In this document: one piece after another, positions 34,064 to 47,500 of the stretch | How the letters are laid out: each line of letters begins with the position of its first letter | Numbering within the stretch: position 1 is the stretch's first letter | NCBI GenBank assembly: GCA_963931865.1 | Contig: OZ007518.1 | Span: forward strand, 9,848,361-9,912,360 | Source: Axinella damicornis | Taxonomy: Eukaryota; Porifera; Demospongiae; Axinellida; Axinellidae | DNA length: 64,000 nucleotides | Direction of reading: 5' to 3' | Translations under genes and position numbers: made by a program | Notes under the pieces: model-generated | Seen by the model: only the letters and a program-made list of their open reading frames with translations | Database searches by the model: none | What the model was told of the DNA's origin: nothing

Positions 34064-34345
34064 TCCTAGCCCCTCCTCTGAGCTGCCCATCTCCTAGCCC
34101 CTCCCTCTGAGCTGCCCATCTCCTAGCCCCTCCCCCCTCCCTCTGAGCTGCCCATCTCCTAGCCCCTCCCCCCTCCCTCTGAGCTGCCCATCTCCTAGCC
34201 CCTCCCCCTCCCTCTGAGCTGCCCATCTCCTAGCCCCTCCCCCCTCCCTCTGAGCTGCCCATCTCCTAGCCCCTCCCCCTCCCTCTGAGCTGCCCATCTC
34301 CTAGCCCCTCCCCCTCCCTCTGAGCTGCCCATCTCCTAGCCCCTC
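34064..34345. repeat. C-rich 36-38-bp minisatellite in HSD17B12-B intron
   Basis: Units of ctctgagctgcccatctcct plus agcccctcccc, about seven copies. Copy A has a shorter, differently composed C-rich repeat at 28640-28870. Minus-strand open frames here are artefacts. Confidence 0.85.
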
Positions 34346-35610
34346 CCTCTGCCCCACTCCTAGCTCCTCCCTGCACTGCACACACAATCACGATACAGCT
34401 CGTTCATACCTGCACCGTGGTCTGGCAGTTCAGTTCAACGACATTACGGCACCGCTGGCAGGATGGAAGTACAACAGAGTAATAGGCCATACGACATAGT
34501 GGTGTGTATTGTCAGTATGGGCATACCATATCACTGACTTGAAGGAAATACTCCGGATACTCATAGCTTAGACCAACGTTGTTAACTGTGTGTGTGCGTG
34601 TGTGTGTGAGCATGTGTGTGTGTGGGACTATCGATCGATTGCTTCACACACACACACACATGCACCCATACATTCTGAGGTGGATAAATTAAGAGGCAAT
34701 CAAAACAGTTACTGACTTAGAATCCCTATGTCAAGGTCCTTCAGCTCCTCAGCAATGTGTGGGTAGACCTTCTGACCTTCAGAGAAATCGACGCGATGAT
34801 TCGGACGTCACGACCATGCTTCTCCTCTGGGGCGGAGAGTGAAGGTGTGAGGGTGTGTGAGGTGGGGAGGCTCTGCTACCAATCAACTCACTGATCTCGT
34901 CAGCCACTGTCTGCAGTTTGTCCTGAGAGCGACTCATGATGACCACATTCAGCCCTTGCCTGGCCAGCTGAAAATGAAGCAATCCCCAATCAATTCACTG
35001 AACAGTAACACGATGATGTAATGCTCACCTCCAGTGCATAGCCCCTTCCTATACCCTCAGATGCTCCCGTCACAACTGGAATGGGACAAGTGGAATGGAA
35101 ACACGGGAATCAGACCAGCAATGGAATGTGCACACAGGAGTCAGACTGACAATGGAAGGACACAGACTGGGAACAGAATGAACACATGGGAACCAACCCA
35201 CCTGCCCATGGTCCGTATTTCTTGAGGTTGGTTCGAGAGATGCCCCATGGAGCCAGGAAGAAGGCACAGAACCCTCCTGACAGCTGCCATGCTTGCTCTA
35301 AAATCCACTTCAGCAGGAAACCACCACCAAAAACGGCCACTGCATCCCTGGAGACACAGGCGGGGAAGGAATCCAGAGGGAGGGTGGCAGGGGAATCCGG
35401 AAGGAGTGGAGATGGGGGGAGTGGTGGGGAGAGATGGAGGGAGGGAGCCGGGGGAACCAGAGGGAGGGGAGGCGATGTGGGGGTGTATTTTGTTATGGTT
35501 TTACAGTCTGAAGACAGCCGTGACAAAGTTGCGTACCTCAGAATTCTCCACTGATCAGGAGAGAGCAGATCTCTTACTGCACTCAGGGGCACAGTCCTGG
35601 TGAGCTCCAT

Positions 35611-35861
35611 CTAGTCTCGCGGGGCCAGACCCACACGGAAGGTAGGGTCTGGTCAAGTTTTTGATGATGCTCGCGTAGTACAAGATGTGAACTCATTTGC
35701 TTGAACCCACGAAGCGCTACCGCAGCCATGATTGCATACATGTACCCAACAACCTGAAGTCTTATACCTTCCGTGTGGTTCTGGCCCCGCGAGACTGGAA
35801 TTGCAGAATGGAATAGAGACGGAATGCTAACAGAGTTGGAACGGAACGCAAATCAAACGCG
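35611..35861. promoter_or_regulatory. Shared 251-bp intergenic region between HSD17B12-B and ATXN10
   Basis: The two start codons face away from each other (minus ATG ending at 35610, plus ATG at 35862). Most of the gap is the foldback at 35612-35796, leaving about 65 bp of original DNA, which is conserved in copy A (gaattgcagaatggaatagagacgg). A bidirectional promoter is inferred from the layout; no TATA box was found. Confidence 0.5.
35612..35796. mobile_element. 185-bp foldback element abutting the HSD17B12-B start codon
   Basis: tagtctcgcggggccagacc pairs with the right end ggttctggccccgcgagact, the arms continuing through cacacggaaggta/taccttccgtgtg. It starts one base after the start codon. 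Copy A reads ctccatcccgggaattgcag at this place, so copy A is the empty site. Confidence 0.8.
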
Positions 35862-38800
35862 ATGGCTGTATCGTGGAGAAGCAAATGGAGAGAGACACTG
35901 GACGCCCTACGGAAGTTCGAAGCCTCTCCTCTCACAGATCTAGGTGGAGTAGACGCAGTGTTGAGGTCCCTACTCCAGGCCTCCCTGGAGGAGGACAACA
36001 GGTACCAAATTGTGCCCTGGCGCATTCCCAAACCGCGTGTACGGGAATCAGACTGCCTGAAGAGATCATTACCAAACCACTACAGTGCATTGCTGAATCT
36101 GATGCAGTTATTATGGACAGTTATTATTATCCCACTGAAGGCATTATCTTCCAGTAGATATAAGGTCGTTCACTTTGCAGCTGAAATTGCTACCAAAACA
36201 CTTAACGTATCAATCTTATGTGTGTGATATATACATGGTAACTGCCAAGTGGTACATAGTAAACGATGCTATAACAACAACCTGCTGTATATTTTTGTTT
36301 TGTGACGTCCTATCCTTGCTTCACATTTCTAGAAGTTCTGTACACTTCGGCACATGGCCGCCATCTTGCATGGCAAAAAGATGAGAAAATATTTGGCTAG
36401 CTGGGGTTCTGCAGTGCTCCACCTAGTAGCTATGTCTAGCTTGTTAATGGTTTGAATATCATCACCAGCTCTCCTGTGTTTTCTTGTGAAGACGTTGGAG
36501 ATCGAGGCCAGCTAGGATATTGGAGCTTTGGGGAGCCACCTTGTGATTGTGGTCATCTGTTTGTTTCTCAGGAAGGACGTATCGTGTGAGGATGTCTCCC
36601 TCCTCACGTCCATCGTTGGACCGCTCATTACAGAGTGTTCTGCGTCTTTGTCGTCATGGAGACCAGACTGCGTGGGGACGCTGACCTCCGTCCTGAAGCT
36701 GATGAGAAACCTGTGTGCCGGAGTACCACAGAACCAGGAAATGATGCTGTGAGGGGGAGCCCCTTTTAGGGGGATTAGTTACATCGTCACACCCAGTAAA
36801 AGAATATTGCCTCGCTGAAAGGCCTCTGGGCGTATAAAACAGTGTACGTATGTGTGTTTATTCAAGTTGGTATTCCAGCTATAGCTGTGCAGAAATATGT
36901 TCATAGATTGGCTTCCGTGTACCTACATTAGATTGTGATCCAGGTAGGCATGCCTGCCACTCATTGTCTGCCCACGTTTAAATCGCAACTGTTTCCATCT
37001 GTGCTGCTTTTTGTGCCTCCCACTAACACTTGTTGCTATGCAGTAGTATTATAGTAGTATCCTAGCATGGATACTCTCTTGTAATCTCTAGTAATCTCCA
37101 GTAATCCCTGTATGTTCTTGCTTATCATTTCAACTGTCAGTGAGGGTGACACCATTTCCCGGGTTGTTGGTCTCTCCACTGATCTGGTGTCTTTGGAGGG
37201 TCCCATGGTTCCCATGGCGACAACCCTGGTGCACACCGCACTCCAGCTGGTGGGCAATGTGTGTGTCAGGTGTGCGGAGGGGCAGAGGAAGGTGTGGCCT
37301 CTCTTCTTTCCGGACACCCTCAGGTGATATCGATATCTTTATTGTCACCCTACCGTGCCCACAGATCCACTTGCAAGTACTGTGTGTCTAGCCTCGTTCC
37401 CAGGCTCCTCCCCAGCTTTATGTCGCATGCTGTGCATACTGAGGATTCAGGTTGCTTGTCCCAGATCCATTCACGCATGTGCATAAGTATGGCCATGGAA
37501 ACAGTCTTTGCACTTGAAGCCTGGGAATCGTAAATTACTGTGTTCTTTCGAACGATTGCACCTTCGTTTACAGTAAGACAGCCACACCATATAAACGGCG
37601 AAGGCGCACACCGAAAGTTTGCTTGGACAAGCAGCTTGAAATCCTCTGGGAACGAGGCTACTGTGTGTGGATGCACCCTGAACTGGTTTTGCATACCAAC
37701 AACCTTGGTTTGTTTTTCCTTCTTCCTCGGTCAGAGCTCTGATGCTGAGCGGCAGTGCAGAAATCATTGACGTGTGTTGTATGGTGGTTCATACCTGCAC
37801 CTGCGAGAACAAGAGACACATGTATGCGGAGATTACTAGAGAATACTAGAGATTACTAGTGTAGAGCTCTGATGCTGAGGGCAGTACAGTGATCATTGTC
37901 AGAGGTGATGTCATTGCACGAGTTCTTGGTTGAACTGAACCATATCTCCAATTCTTGCAATTTGATTAGGGACCAGCTGTGCCAATCTCCTGATGGTGGT
38001 GACGTCATCGCGCAAGTTCTTGGTTGCTTAGCAACCAATGTCAAATCTGAATGGATGTAAGAGGCTGTATTCAGTTGGCATGAAAATTAATGTCCAAATT
38101 TACTGCATCATTACATCCATGTTAATGTAATAGTCCCGTGTAGACACTGCATGATATCAGATTTTACCTGTTTCCGAGTAGTATAACTTTGTATAGCATG
38201 AATGTATAACGTTGAAACTTGACTCTCAGACGCTCTCATCTAGGTGGACACTATAGCCTCATTCCCAGTCCACTACCCTGCGTGGCCTGGGAATGAGGCT
38301 AGGTGGACACAGGAGAGCACTTCAAAGTAGGCACTACAACACACACTACACTGTAGTACACACACTACACTGTAGTACACACACTACACTGTAGTACACA
38401 CACTACACTGTAGTACACACACTACACTGTAGTACACACACTACACTGTAGTTGATCTCTACGTGCAGCTGTCACAAAGTTATTACCTCACTCCACAGGA
38501 TAATTCTGCTGGAGTCGCTGGCGTCCTCCACTCCGCTGGAAACACTGTGGGAGACATTGCAATGGCATCCCATAGCTAAACTAACTCTTTTGAATTTTAC
38601 TGCAGCGGGATTGGCCGACTCCAAGGACACTGATAGCCAATCACACTCAACTTTGAGTTTGAAAGTGTTTAGTCAGCGAAACTTGATTTTTTTGGCGGGA
38701 AGTTTCAGGAGATATGTGCAGCTGGTATTGTCGCAAAATGCAGCTGCTTTGATCTTAACATTTGGTGCCAAATCAACTGACGTGGAGGACCCCAATGTTG

Positions 38801-40225
38801 TGTTGGTAAGTATAAATTGCATGTACACAATTCCAAACAACTCTGTTAATAATATTGTTAACGGCAAGAACCAGTCAGGCAGGCAGGCAAGGAGGGACGG
38901 ATGGACGGACAGAGGGATGGATGGAGAGAGGGCGGGAGGGAGGGAGGAAGGACAGTGAAGAAGGCTGATATGAGTTTGTCATATCACATTGACTAAGATA
39001 ATGTTTGCACAGCAAAAGTTGGACTCTGTGAGCAGTAAACAGTGCGCAATAAATGGCTGTTAAAGTGTATTAGATAGAGCCTATACACTCACACACTATT
39101 GCTCAGCCCCTAATTCTTTACTGTAGTAGCATTTACGCCTGAGGCACGCTGTGGTGCGTGTGTGGTGGCATTTTTTCCCTCCCCACAATTGACAGTTGAG
39201 CTAATTGATTAGCATTCGCCTTTGAATGATGCCCTGTTTGCAAACACTGCTCTGATCTGACCGACCTGGTGCCTGACCTGGTGCGTGTTTCTTGCAGGTG
39301 CAGACGGCTGTGGCAGTGCTGAGACTTCTGTGTGCGTTTGTGGAACATGAACAATGGCTGACGGCATTGCAGCAGCATGTCCCTGTGTGCAAGGCTGCAG
39401 TAGGTATGTACGTATGTCACGCACTCACACTCTGTGGTGAAGTCATAGCACAGCTATATCGGCACAAATGTGCCAGAACGTTTGTATAAAAAGGATGACA
39501 TGGGGGGGGGGGGGGGGGGGGGGGGGGGATTTGTCCCCACTTGAGATTTCACCCCCCCCCCCCCCCCCCCCAAATGGTGCACTAGCTGTTGGGCACTATT
39601 CAATCCCCCTCCCCCCCCCCCCCCAAACTTTCTCTATGTTCTGTTTTGCCCCCCCCCCCCCCTTGTGACATTTTCTGAATACCGCACATGCTCACTGCAC
39701 CAACCACAGCGGTACAGTGACCTTTGAAATGGTGTCATTCTTCGAGCCGTCTTCTCAGTGACTTTCATCATCTACTGCTGTTCACAGCTCTTTTGTCCCA
39801 GGTGGCCTCAATGGACGGCAGTGATGCATCAGGCCGGCACCGCTCCCGCCTGGCGAGCGCACAACCGACAGGACACGAGGACCAGTCCCCCGTGTTCGGC
39901 CTGAAGAAGCTTCTAGTGCAACTGATCGGTAACATGTGCTACCGGGACCCCGTCATACAGGATACGGTGGGTTTGTGCGTTGTAACTATGTCATGTGATG
40001 TAATGGGCTTCTTACAGCTGCTCTTCATCGCCCGTAACAAACTGCTCAAAAACCTGAAAGGCATGTAGGTATTAAACCATGAGCTACCATCATCACTTTC
40101 TTCCTGTTTGTCTTCCCCTCCATGTCACTGTTGCTATAGATACGAGAGGAGGGTGCTATCCCACTCATCATGAACCAGTGCAGCATTGATTACTATAACC
40201 CTTGTATCCTTGTGTGAGTGAGTGT

Positions 40226-40258
<33 letters not shown>

Positions 40259-43200
40259 TACATGTGTGACTGTGTGTGTGTGTGTATGGGTGGGTGTGTA
40301 TGTGTGAGTGTGTGTCTGTGTGTGTGTGTATGTGTGTGAATGTGTGTGTGACCGTGTGTGTGTGTGTGTATGGGTGTGTGTGTGACTGTGTGTGTATGGG
40401 TGTGTGTGTGTATGTGTGAGTGTGTTGTGTGTGACTGTGTGTGACTGTGTGTGTGTGTATGTGTGTGTGTGTATGTGTGTGTGTATGTGTATGGTTGTTC
40501 GTATGGTTCATAGTCACATCCTAGTTGCTAGTGTTTGGGAACACTTGTGCTGTTGTGCGGCAGAGTGATTATACACTCCTGGTATATTGGGGGGTGGTCG
40601 TGAGGAGAGAGGTAATTAACACTTGCTCCAATGATGCAGTAAGGACATCTTTCTCGTTGCTCCCCTGAGCCGGGTATTTCAGTCCAGGTGTGGGGAACTT
40701 GCTGATTAGATTGTGTCAGGTTACGGTGGGGGGTCCTGACCTATTACCAGTGTGTAACAGCATCCTACTGACTCATTGAAAACACTTTGAAGTCTGTAAG
40801 ATAAAGCTCTTACAGGTATCCTTGCGTGGTGGCGATGCAGACATATTCAGCATTCTTTAGCATTACGAGTCATTTGCAGGTGTGTACGTATTTGCACTGA
40901 CTAGAGTTACAGCACTCCTAATCTTGTGTTATAACGTTGCGTATTGGGTTGTCATAATCCAGTTTACCAATAGACACAAAGCAATGGGATGGTAGCGTTT
41001 GATGCTTTGTGGCGTGGGACGCTCAGCTTGTATTTTAGGATAGGACTGTGATTCATGGTTGTCACGTACCAGTGGCAAAGTATTGTGGGACTTGCTCGTG
41101 CTCACCCGGTCTTACCGCTAGCCCCTGATTGTCCAGCTAGTCATGTGTGCGTGGCGACCAGCTGGACAGAGAGGGGCTAGCGGCTAGACTGGCGCTCACA
41201 GGTATGTGAGCATCGTTGTCCTGTTGGACGGCAGAGTGAACATAACATATCCCTGGTATTTTAGACGTGGTCGCGAGTGAGGGAGGAACTATTTCTCCGA
41301 TTACACTGTAAGGGTGTGGGTCACATTGTTCCCTTGTGACCAGGTATTTCAGTCCAGCTGTGGGTCACATTATTCCCTTGTGACCAGGTATTTCAGTCCA
41401 GGTGTGGGTCACATTGTTCCCTTGTGACCAGGTATTTCAGTCCAGGTGTGGGTCACATTGTTCCCTTGTGACCATGCAGGTATTTCAGTCCAGGTGTGGT
41501 GAACTCGCTGATTAGATTGTGTCAGGTTACGGTGGGGTCTTGACCTATTACCAGCGTGTAACAGCATCCTACTGACTCATTGTAAGAATACTTTGAAATT
41601 AAGCTCGTAGGTGGTGACATTGCAGCGTGTGCAGCATACTTTGGCATTCTGTGTCATTTGCAGGAGTGTATTTGCACCGACTAGAGTTTCAGAATTTCCT
41701 AATCTCGTGTGCTATGATACTGTGTTATGATACTGCAGCTGTTTGTATGTAGGGCAATCCAGTTTACCAGAGACAAAGTGATGGAGGTTAATAGTTCGTG
41801 GCATGGGACGGACAGCTTGGTACGTAGGGCCACGATTCACGGTTATCACATAAACATGGCGAAGCATTGAGAGAGTTGCCCAGGCTCACAACTTGTGGGA
41901 CGTCGATCTTGTGTGGAGTGAACGTGGCCTCATATTTGGTAGGTGGTTGTGAATAACGGAGAGAACGAATATGCTTTTTGTTGTTTGTTTATTGTTTGTT
42001 TTGTTGTTGTTGTCCCCCCCCCCCCCCCCCCCCCCCCCCAATACAATTATATAGCAGAGAGAGCTGTAGGCAATACAATAGCTAAAGCACAATGGATTCC
42101 TGTATGACTAGGTATTCATTCTGACCAGGTGTGGTGACTGGAATGTCTCAAGTTACCGTGGCTACCAGCTTGTAACACTATACTAATGACTCATAGGGAA
42201 ACACTTTGAAACAATGGTAAGAATGATCAATATGATTGGTAGCTCGTATTTACTAAAATTGTGTGCTGCATTCCGTGGCATTAGCAGTCGTTTGTGAGAA
42301 TATGTTTGCACTGACTCGTGTTACGGCATTTCCTGATCTCGTGTGCTATGATGTCGCAGCTGTCTGCGTGTAGGGCAACCAGCAGAATGAGGCAATGGGA
42401 TGCTGGTTACCGCGTGATAGTTTGTGTTTGGGATAGGACCATGGTGACGTACTGCATGCACACACAGATTGATATTCCCAGGTCCAAACCTACTTCCTCG
42501 TCTAACATCTTAGCTGAGGGGGTGCATCCCCTCTTCCCCCCACCCCCTGCTGGTGCATCCCCCCGCCCTCTTCCCCCCACCCCCTGCTGGTGCATCCCCC
42601 CCCCCCCTGCTGGTGCATCCCCCCCCCCCCCCCCCCCCCCACTAGATACCCGAATGACCTTCTGAAGTTTCAGCTTATCTAATGAGTTATTTTTGCAGCT
42701 AAGTGATGATGCATACATACGCTGGATACGTGTACCCTGGTTGCAGGCCCTTCCCAGCTTGCGTCGCTTGCAGCTCGGTACAGCAACTGAACTAAGGATA
42801 TGTGGGTTACATAGACTAGCTGAGTGTAGTCTACCGATGCCAGTGAGATCATCGCCGAATTGCAATGCTGGTCATCCATCTTTGTTACGTCCCAGCAAGT
42901 CAATTAGTGAAACTCTATCGGTGTGAAGATTAGCACGAACAATAATTATGGCAATTAATTTCTTGTTGTTGTTGAGAAATACTCACTCTTAGTTAATCGG
43001 CACCCAGGTTTGGTACTCTACCAATAATCAACATTTCCTGATTACGTAATTCTGTCCCAGTGAAGATTAGCACTAACTATACTCCAATTACTTCTGGTTA
43101 CAAAATATTTATTCTTTGTTTATCCTTGTTCAAAGTCTTTCAGCATTCAGCATTTCCTAATTGTGTAATTCTATCACAGTGTAAATTAGCACCAACAATA

Positions 43201-44559
43201 TGGCAATCACTTTCTCATCTCTTCAAAGTTGGTACTGTCCTGACCTCCGTCACGTTCGTCAGTTCCTAATTGGATTATTGAAACAATGAAGTAATTGCTG
43301 ACCAAGTGCAACCTAATTGAAACTATGTGAACTATTGGTGCATTAGAATAGTACGGTAATTTTGACTATTAATGTAGTTACGTTTTTTACATTCTCCAAT
43401 TAATTATACGCATCGATTTCTACATCCACTGTGGACATGATACGCTTGCAGCTGGTAAGGTTATGTCATGCACACGACTTGCACCAGGTAACGTGTGCGT
43501 ACGTGACTTCACATGGCAATGGCAGCTGTAGGAATGCAAAGCTCAACCACCAATTGTTGAAATCCATCGATTGTCCGCAGACAACGGTGGCCACGATGGT
43601 GTAGCCAGAATCTCTGCACCTACTCTGAGTAGCTGTATAATCCCCCTGATTTGGAATAACCAATCAGATTGGGCCTGCTTAACGTACTTGTGATTGTCAT
43701 GTGGCCAATTCAAGTTAGGCCAAATGGTTAAGCTAAGTACTATGCTAGATATCTTGGGCTAGGAATGAGATATGAGGCTGGGATTTGCACCACTGTGATC
43801 AGCATGGATTGAGCTTTCAAATGATGTCCATTTTGCTGTAGCTTGAATTTTGACCCAAAATCATGAAATCCATGGATTATAGCCTTTGGTCGAGAGCAAT
43901 TTTTGGAAAAATGTGACTGAAATTAAAAAATCGTTTAAGGACATCATTTGAAAGCTCCTTTTATGCTGACCACAATGGCACAATCCCCCGCTTCATATCT
44001 CATTCACATACCTAGTTTACATTGAACTCAATCTCTGCACTGTCAAGGCAAATTAAGTTGAAAACTGAGCAGATTCTGTAATGGCTTGTGCAAGATGTGT
44101 GTACGTGTTAGGCCTAAGAGAGCTCATTTGATACATTTGGTGTAGCAGTGTAATTATTGCTAAGAGGCAAATTAGGAAGTGGCTGAGCGAGCGAAGCAAA
44201 CAAAGCTACTTGTCAGGGGCGGCGGCACGTATTTACAATTGGGGGGGCAAGCCAGAGGCGTAGCCTACGCACGCTGCCAAACGCAGTGCATAGAGGTGCG
44301 TAGCGCCGATCAGTCCGCGCAAAGCGCGGACATTTTTTTCGCCTTCATTATTCAGTTATCAGGATGGGCTCTCGTGGCACCTTCGTGCTTTGTACTGCGC
44401 GTTCCAGATGTATGAGGATCGATGCTGCGCCAGATCAGCAACTCGATTCGCGTACATCACAAGGTTAGCCGAGTCAGCCTAGTACTAAGTATAGGGCAGC
44501 CGTTGGCTGTTTAGCTAGGAGTTAGGGGGGGCGATGCCCCCCCCCCTAAATATTTTTTT

Positions 44560-44595
<36 letters not shown>

Positions 44596-47500
44596 CTTGC
44601 CCCCCTTGCCCCCCACCCCGTGCCGCCGCCCCTGCTTGTGTATATACACCGAGTGGTTTTCTGCATGTGGTGTGGTTGCCCGGGCAACAGGGTTGTAGCT
44701 GCTGGTCAGTTACTAGTGACCTCATTGGGAGAGTCCCCTGGTTGATACTGGACACCTAGTCTTGGTTGCCTAGCATCCATCAGTAACTTGGTTTGTAGAA
44801 ATCATTCTCAGACACATGGTTACCCACAGCAGAACCTACTTTCTGTTGGGTTCCTCGCGAGCCCATATGAAGCACTCACACCCTGTGGCACACCAGTGGT
44901 TGCTAGGATGCCTGGGAGGTCTTACGAAATCATCGATAACGTTTGCTCTTGCGTTCTTGACGTTCCAGTGTGATTATCCTATCAGTAACCATGGTGACAT
45001 AAGGCCACCTGCTGATATCCCTGCTGTGGTACTGGTGTACTGTATGGGGAAATGCCACTGCTAAAGCAATTCTATTTCAGGTTAGCATAGCATAGTGAAA
45101 TTTGATCCGAGCATTGTCCTTCCAATTCACATCGTACCAGAATTAATAATTGTACCATAGGTATACAATTATAGACAGGATAGCTTCTTAGCTTTCCGTG
45201 TTCTATCTGTCAATGGAGATCTGCTCTGTTGCAATGTGGAGAGGTGTGTAAGTTGTAACTTACGATCTCGTAACCGGAGACGATCATGATGACACGTCCA
45301 AAATTTTACAATTCTGATATCTGCAGTCTAGCCGTGAGTAGTAATTTTTCAACGTGTGATACCGCCCTGCTGTGTGATACCGCCCTGCTGTGTGATACCA
45401 CCCTGCTGTGTGATACCGCCCTGCTGTGTGATACCGCCCTGCTGTGTGATACCGCCCTGCTGTGTGATACCGCCCTGCTGTGTGATACCGCCCTGCTGTG
45501 TGATACCGCCCTGCTGTGTGATACCGCCCTGCTGTGTGATACCGCCCTGCTGTGTGATACCGCCCTGCTGTGTGATACCGCCCTGCTGTGTGATACCGCC
45601 CTGCTGTGTGATACCACCCTGCTGTGTGATACCGCCCTGCTGTGTGATACCACCCTGCTGTGTGATACTGCCCTGCTGTGTGATACCGCCCTGCTGTGTG
45701 ATACCGCCCTGCTGTGTGATACCGCCCTGCTGTGTGATACCGCCCTGCTGTGTGATACCGCCCTGCTGTACCGTACAGCTAGGATTAGCCAGACTGCATG
45801 ATCACACAAGAGTTGGTGGATATTTGATGGTGTTGCTGGGGGACAGTACGTTTCAAGACTTCAGTTGTCCATAATGAATATTGCATTAGCGAGTTTGTAA
45901 TAAGATATGTTAATGAGGTTCTCTCAAATGGTTTGTTGCTATGGTGATTACAATGTCAGGTGTCTAGTATTGACTTCCTGTGAATCATGTGGTTGTGGTT
46001 AATTAGATTCAACGCCTTACAATACTGTGTTAATCACAGGAAATCAAATTGTGTAATTCTCTCACAACAATAACTCAGCTGCTCTTTGTTTTGTCTATCC
46101 TCACTTGAGTTTTGTTCATATTCGTCCAATGATCAACATTTCAAATTAGCATCAACTACACTTTCTGTTTATTTATCTTTGCTCAAATTTTCCAACAATC
46201 AGTATTTCCCACAGTGTGAATTAGCAACAATATGGCAATCACTTTGATCATAATTATATCCTCTTCAAAGCTGGCATTGTTCTGACCTCCAGTCACGTTC
46301 GGCAATTCCTAATTGAATTATTATTGAAACAATGAATTAGGCTTCATGAATTGCTGACCAAATGCAACCTAATTGATAATCAATAAACTATGCGAACTAT
46401 TGGTGCATTAGAATAGTACGGTAATTTTTAATGGGACAATGATGTAGACTATTAATGTAGTAGCATTTTAGCTTTCTCCAATTACACTGATCGATTTCTA
46501 CGTCCGCTGTGGACATGATACGCTTGCAGCTGGTATGGTTATGTCATGCGCACAACTTGCACCAATTATCATGTGCGTGACTTCACATGGCAATGGCAGC
46601 TGTAGGAATGCAAAACCACTAACAAGTTGAAATCTGCCTTATAATTACTCTGGAATAGCTAAATTTCAATTACTTAACCCCCTGATTTGAAATAGCAATA
46701 GCCAATCAGATTAGGCCTGCTTTACAGGTGATTGTCATGCGGAGTGATGCATGCAATTGGCTGATTCAAGTTCACGTTGAACACAATCACTGCATTGACA
46801 AGCGAGTTGCAAACCTGTACTGAGCAGACTCTGGAAAGAGGCCGCAATTCGCAAAGTCAAGAGTGTGCATGTGTTAGGCTTGGCTCATTTGGTACGACGT
46901 TTGATGCATTTGGTATGCATAATTATTCCTTAGACTTAACCAGCAGCTTGAATTTCAGAAACCTGTGGTTGGAGTAGACATAACTGTTTAAGCTCACCAG
47001 ACTTCTGTGCAGGGAGCTGCCCAGCGCCGGACTTGCACGGAAACAATGGAGGGGTGATAGCTGGTAAAGCTGCATGTACCTGGTATGAATACTTGCCACG
47101 AAGGAAATCCTGTGTTGCAACAGTCATGGTGAACATGCACCCATGGCAAATAGCATACTTTAGACCGGAACCAACTGTATATACAGAGTGCATGGTTTTC
47201 TACATGTGGTGTGGTTACCCGGGTAACAGGGTTGTAGCTGCTAGTCAGTTACCAGAGACTTTCCCCCTGGTTGATACTGGACACGTAAACTTGGTTGCCT
47301 AGCAACCATCAGTAACTTAGTTTGTGGGTCAGATCAACCAACTGCAACATTCTCAGACACATCGTTACCAAGGCAACAAGACTGCTTACTTTCTGTTGGT
47401 TGCCTAGCAATTGTTTGTATCACATATGAAGCAGACCTACCCTGAAGCAGACTGGGATGTCTGCCGGTCTTATGAAACTATATATCAATAACATTCATTC

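Larger units (their letters stand above)
32458..35610 (-). pseudogene. HSD17B12: HSD17B12-like reductase, copy B, one-base frameshift
   Basis: All twelve exon counterparts with splice sites are present: 35537-35610, 35202-35347, 35029-35075, 34892-34967, 34717-34826, 34527-34585, 34410-34454, 33974-34008, 33604-33685, 33157-33222, 32772-32921, 32458-32574. Exon 5 is 110 nt instead of 111: one base is missing in the RIIAVDF codons (acgcg against actgcg in copy A), so the frame breaks after the cofactor-binding part. Otherwise the exons are well kept. Unlike copy A, it has Ser at the catalytic position (NLSS) before YTASK. It lies divergent from intact ATXN10. Either a young pseudogene or an assembly or sequencing error at one base; an intact copy B would be a normal enzyme. 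Confidence 0.75.

Noticed and set aside
39788..39803. Using the tcccag acceptor for ATXN10 exon 6
   Set aside because: It would create an early stop after joining exon 5 in phase 1; the upstream ttcacag acceptor keeps the frame.
45286..45874. Three overlapping open frames of about 170 residues
   Set aside because: All arise from the 18-bp satellite; both strands are open, which is the mark of a repeat and not a gene.
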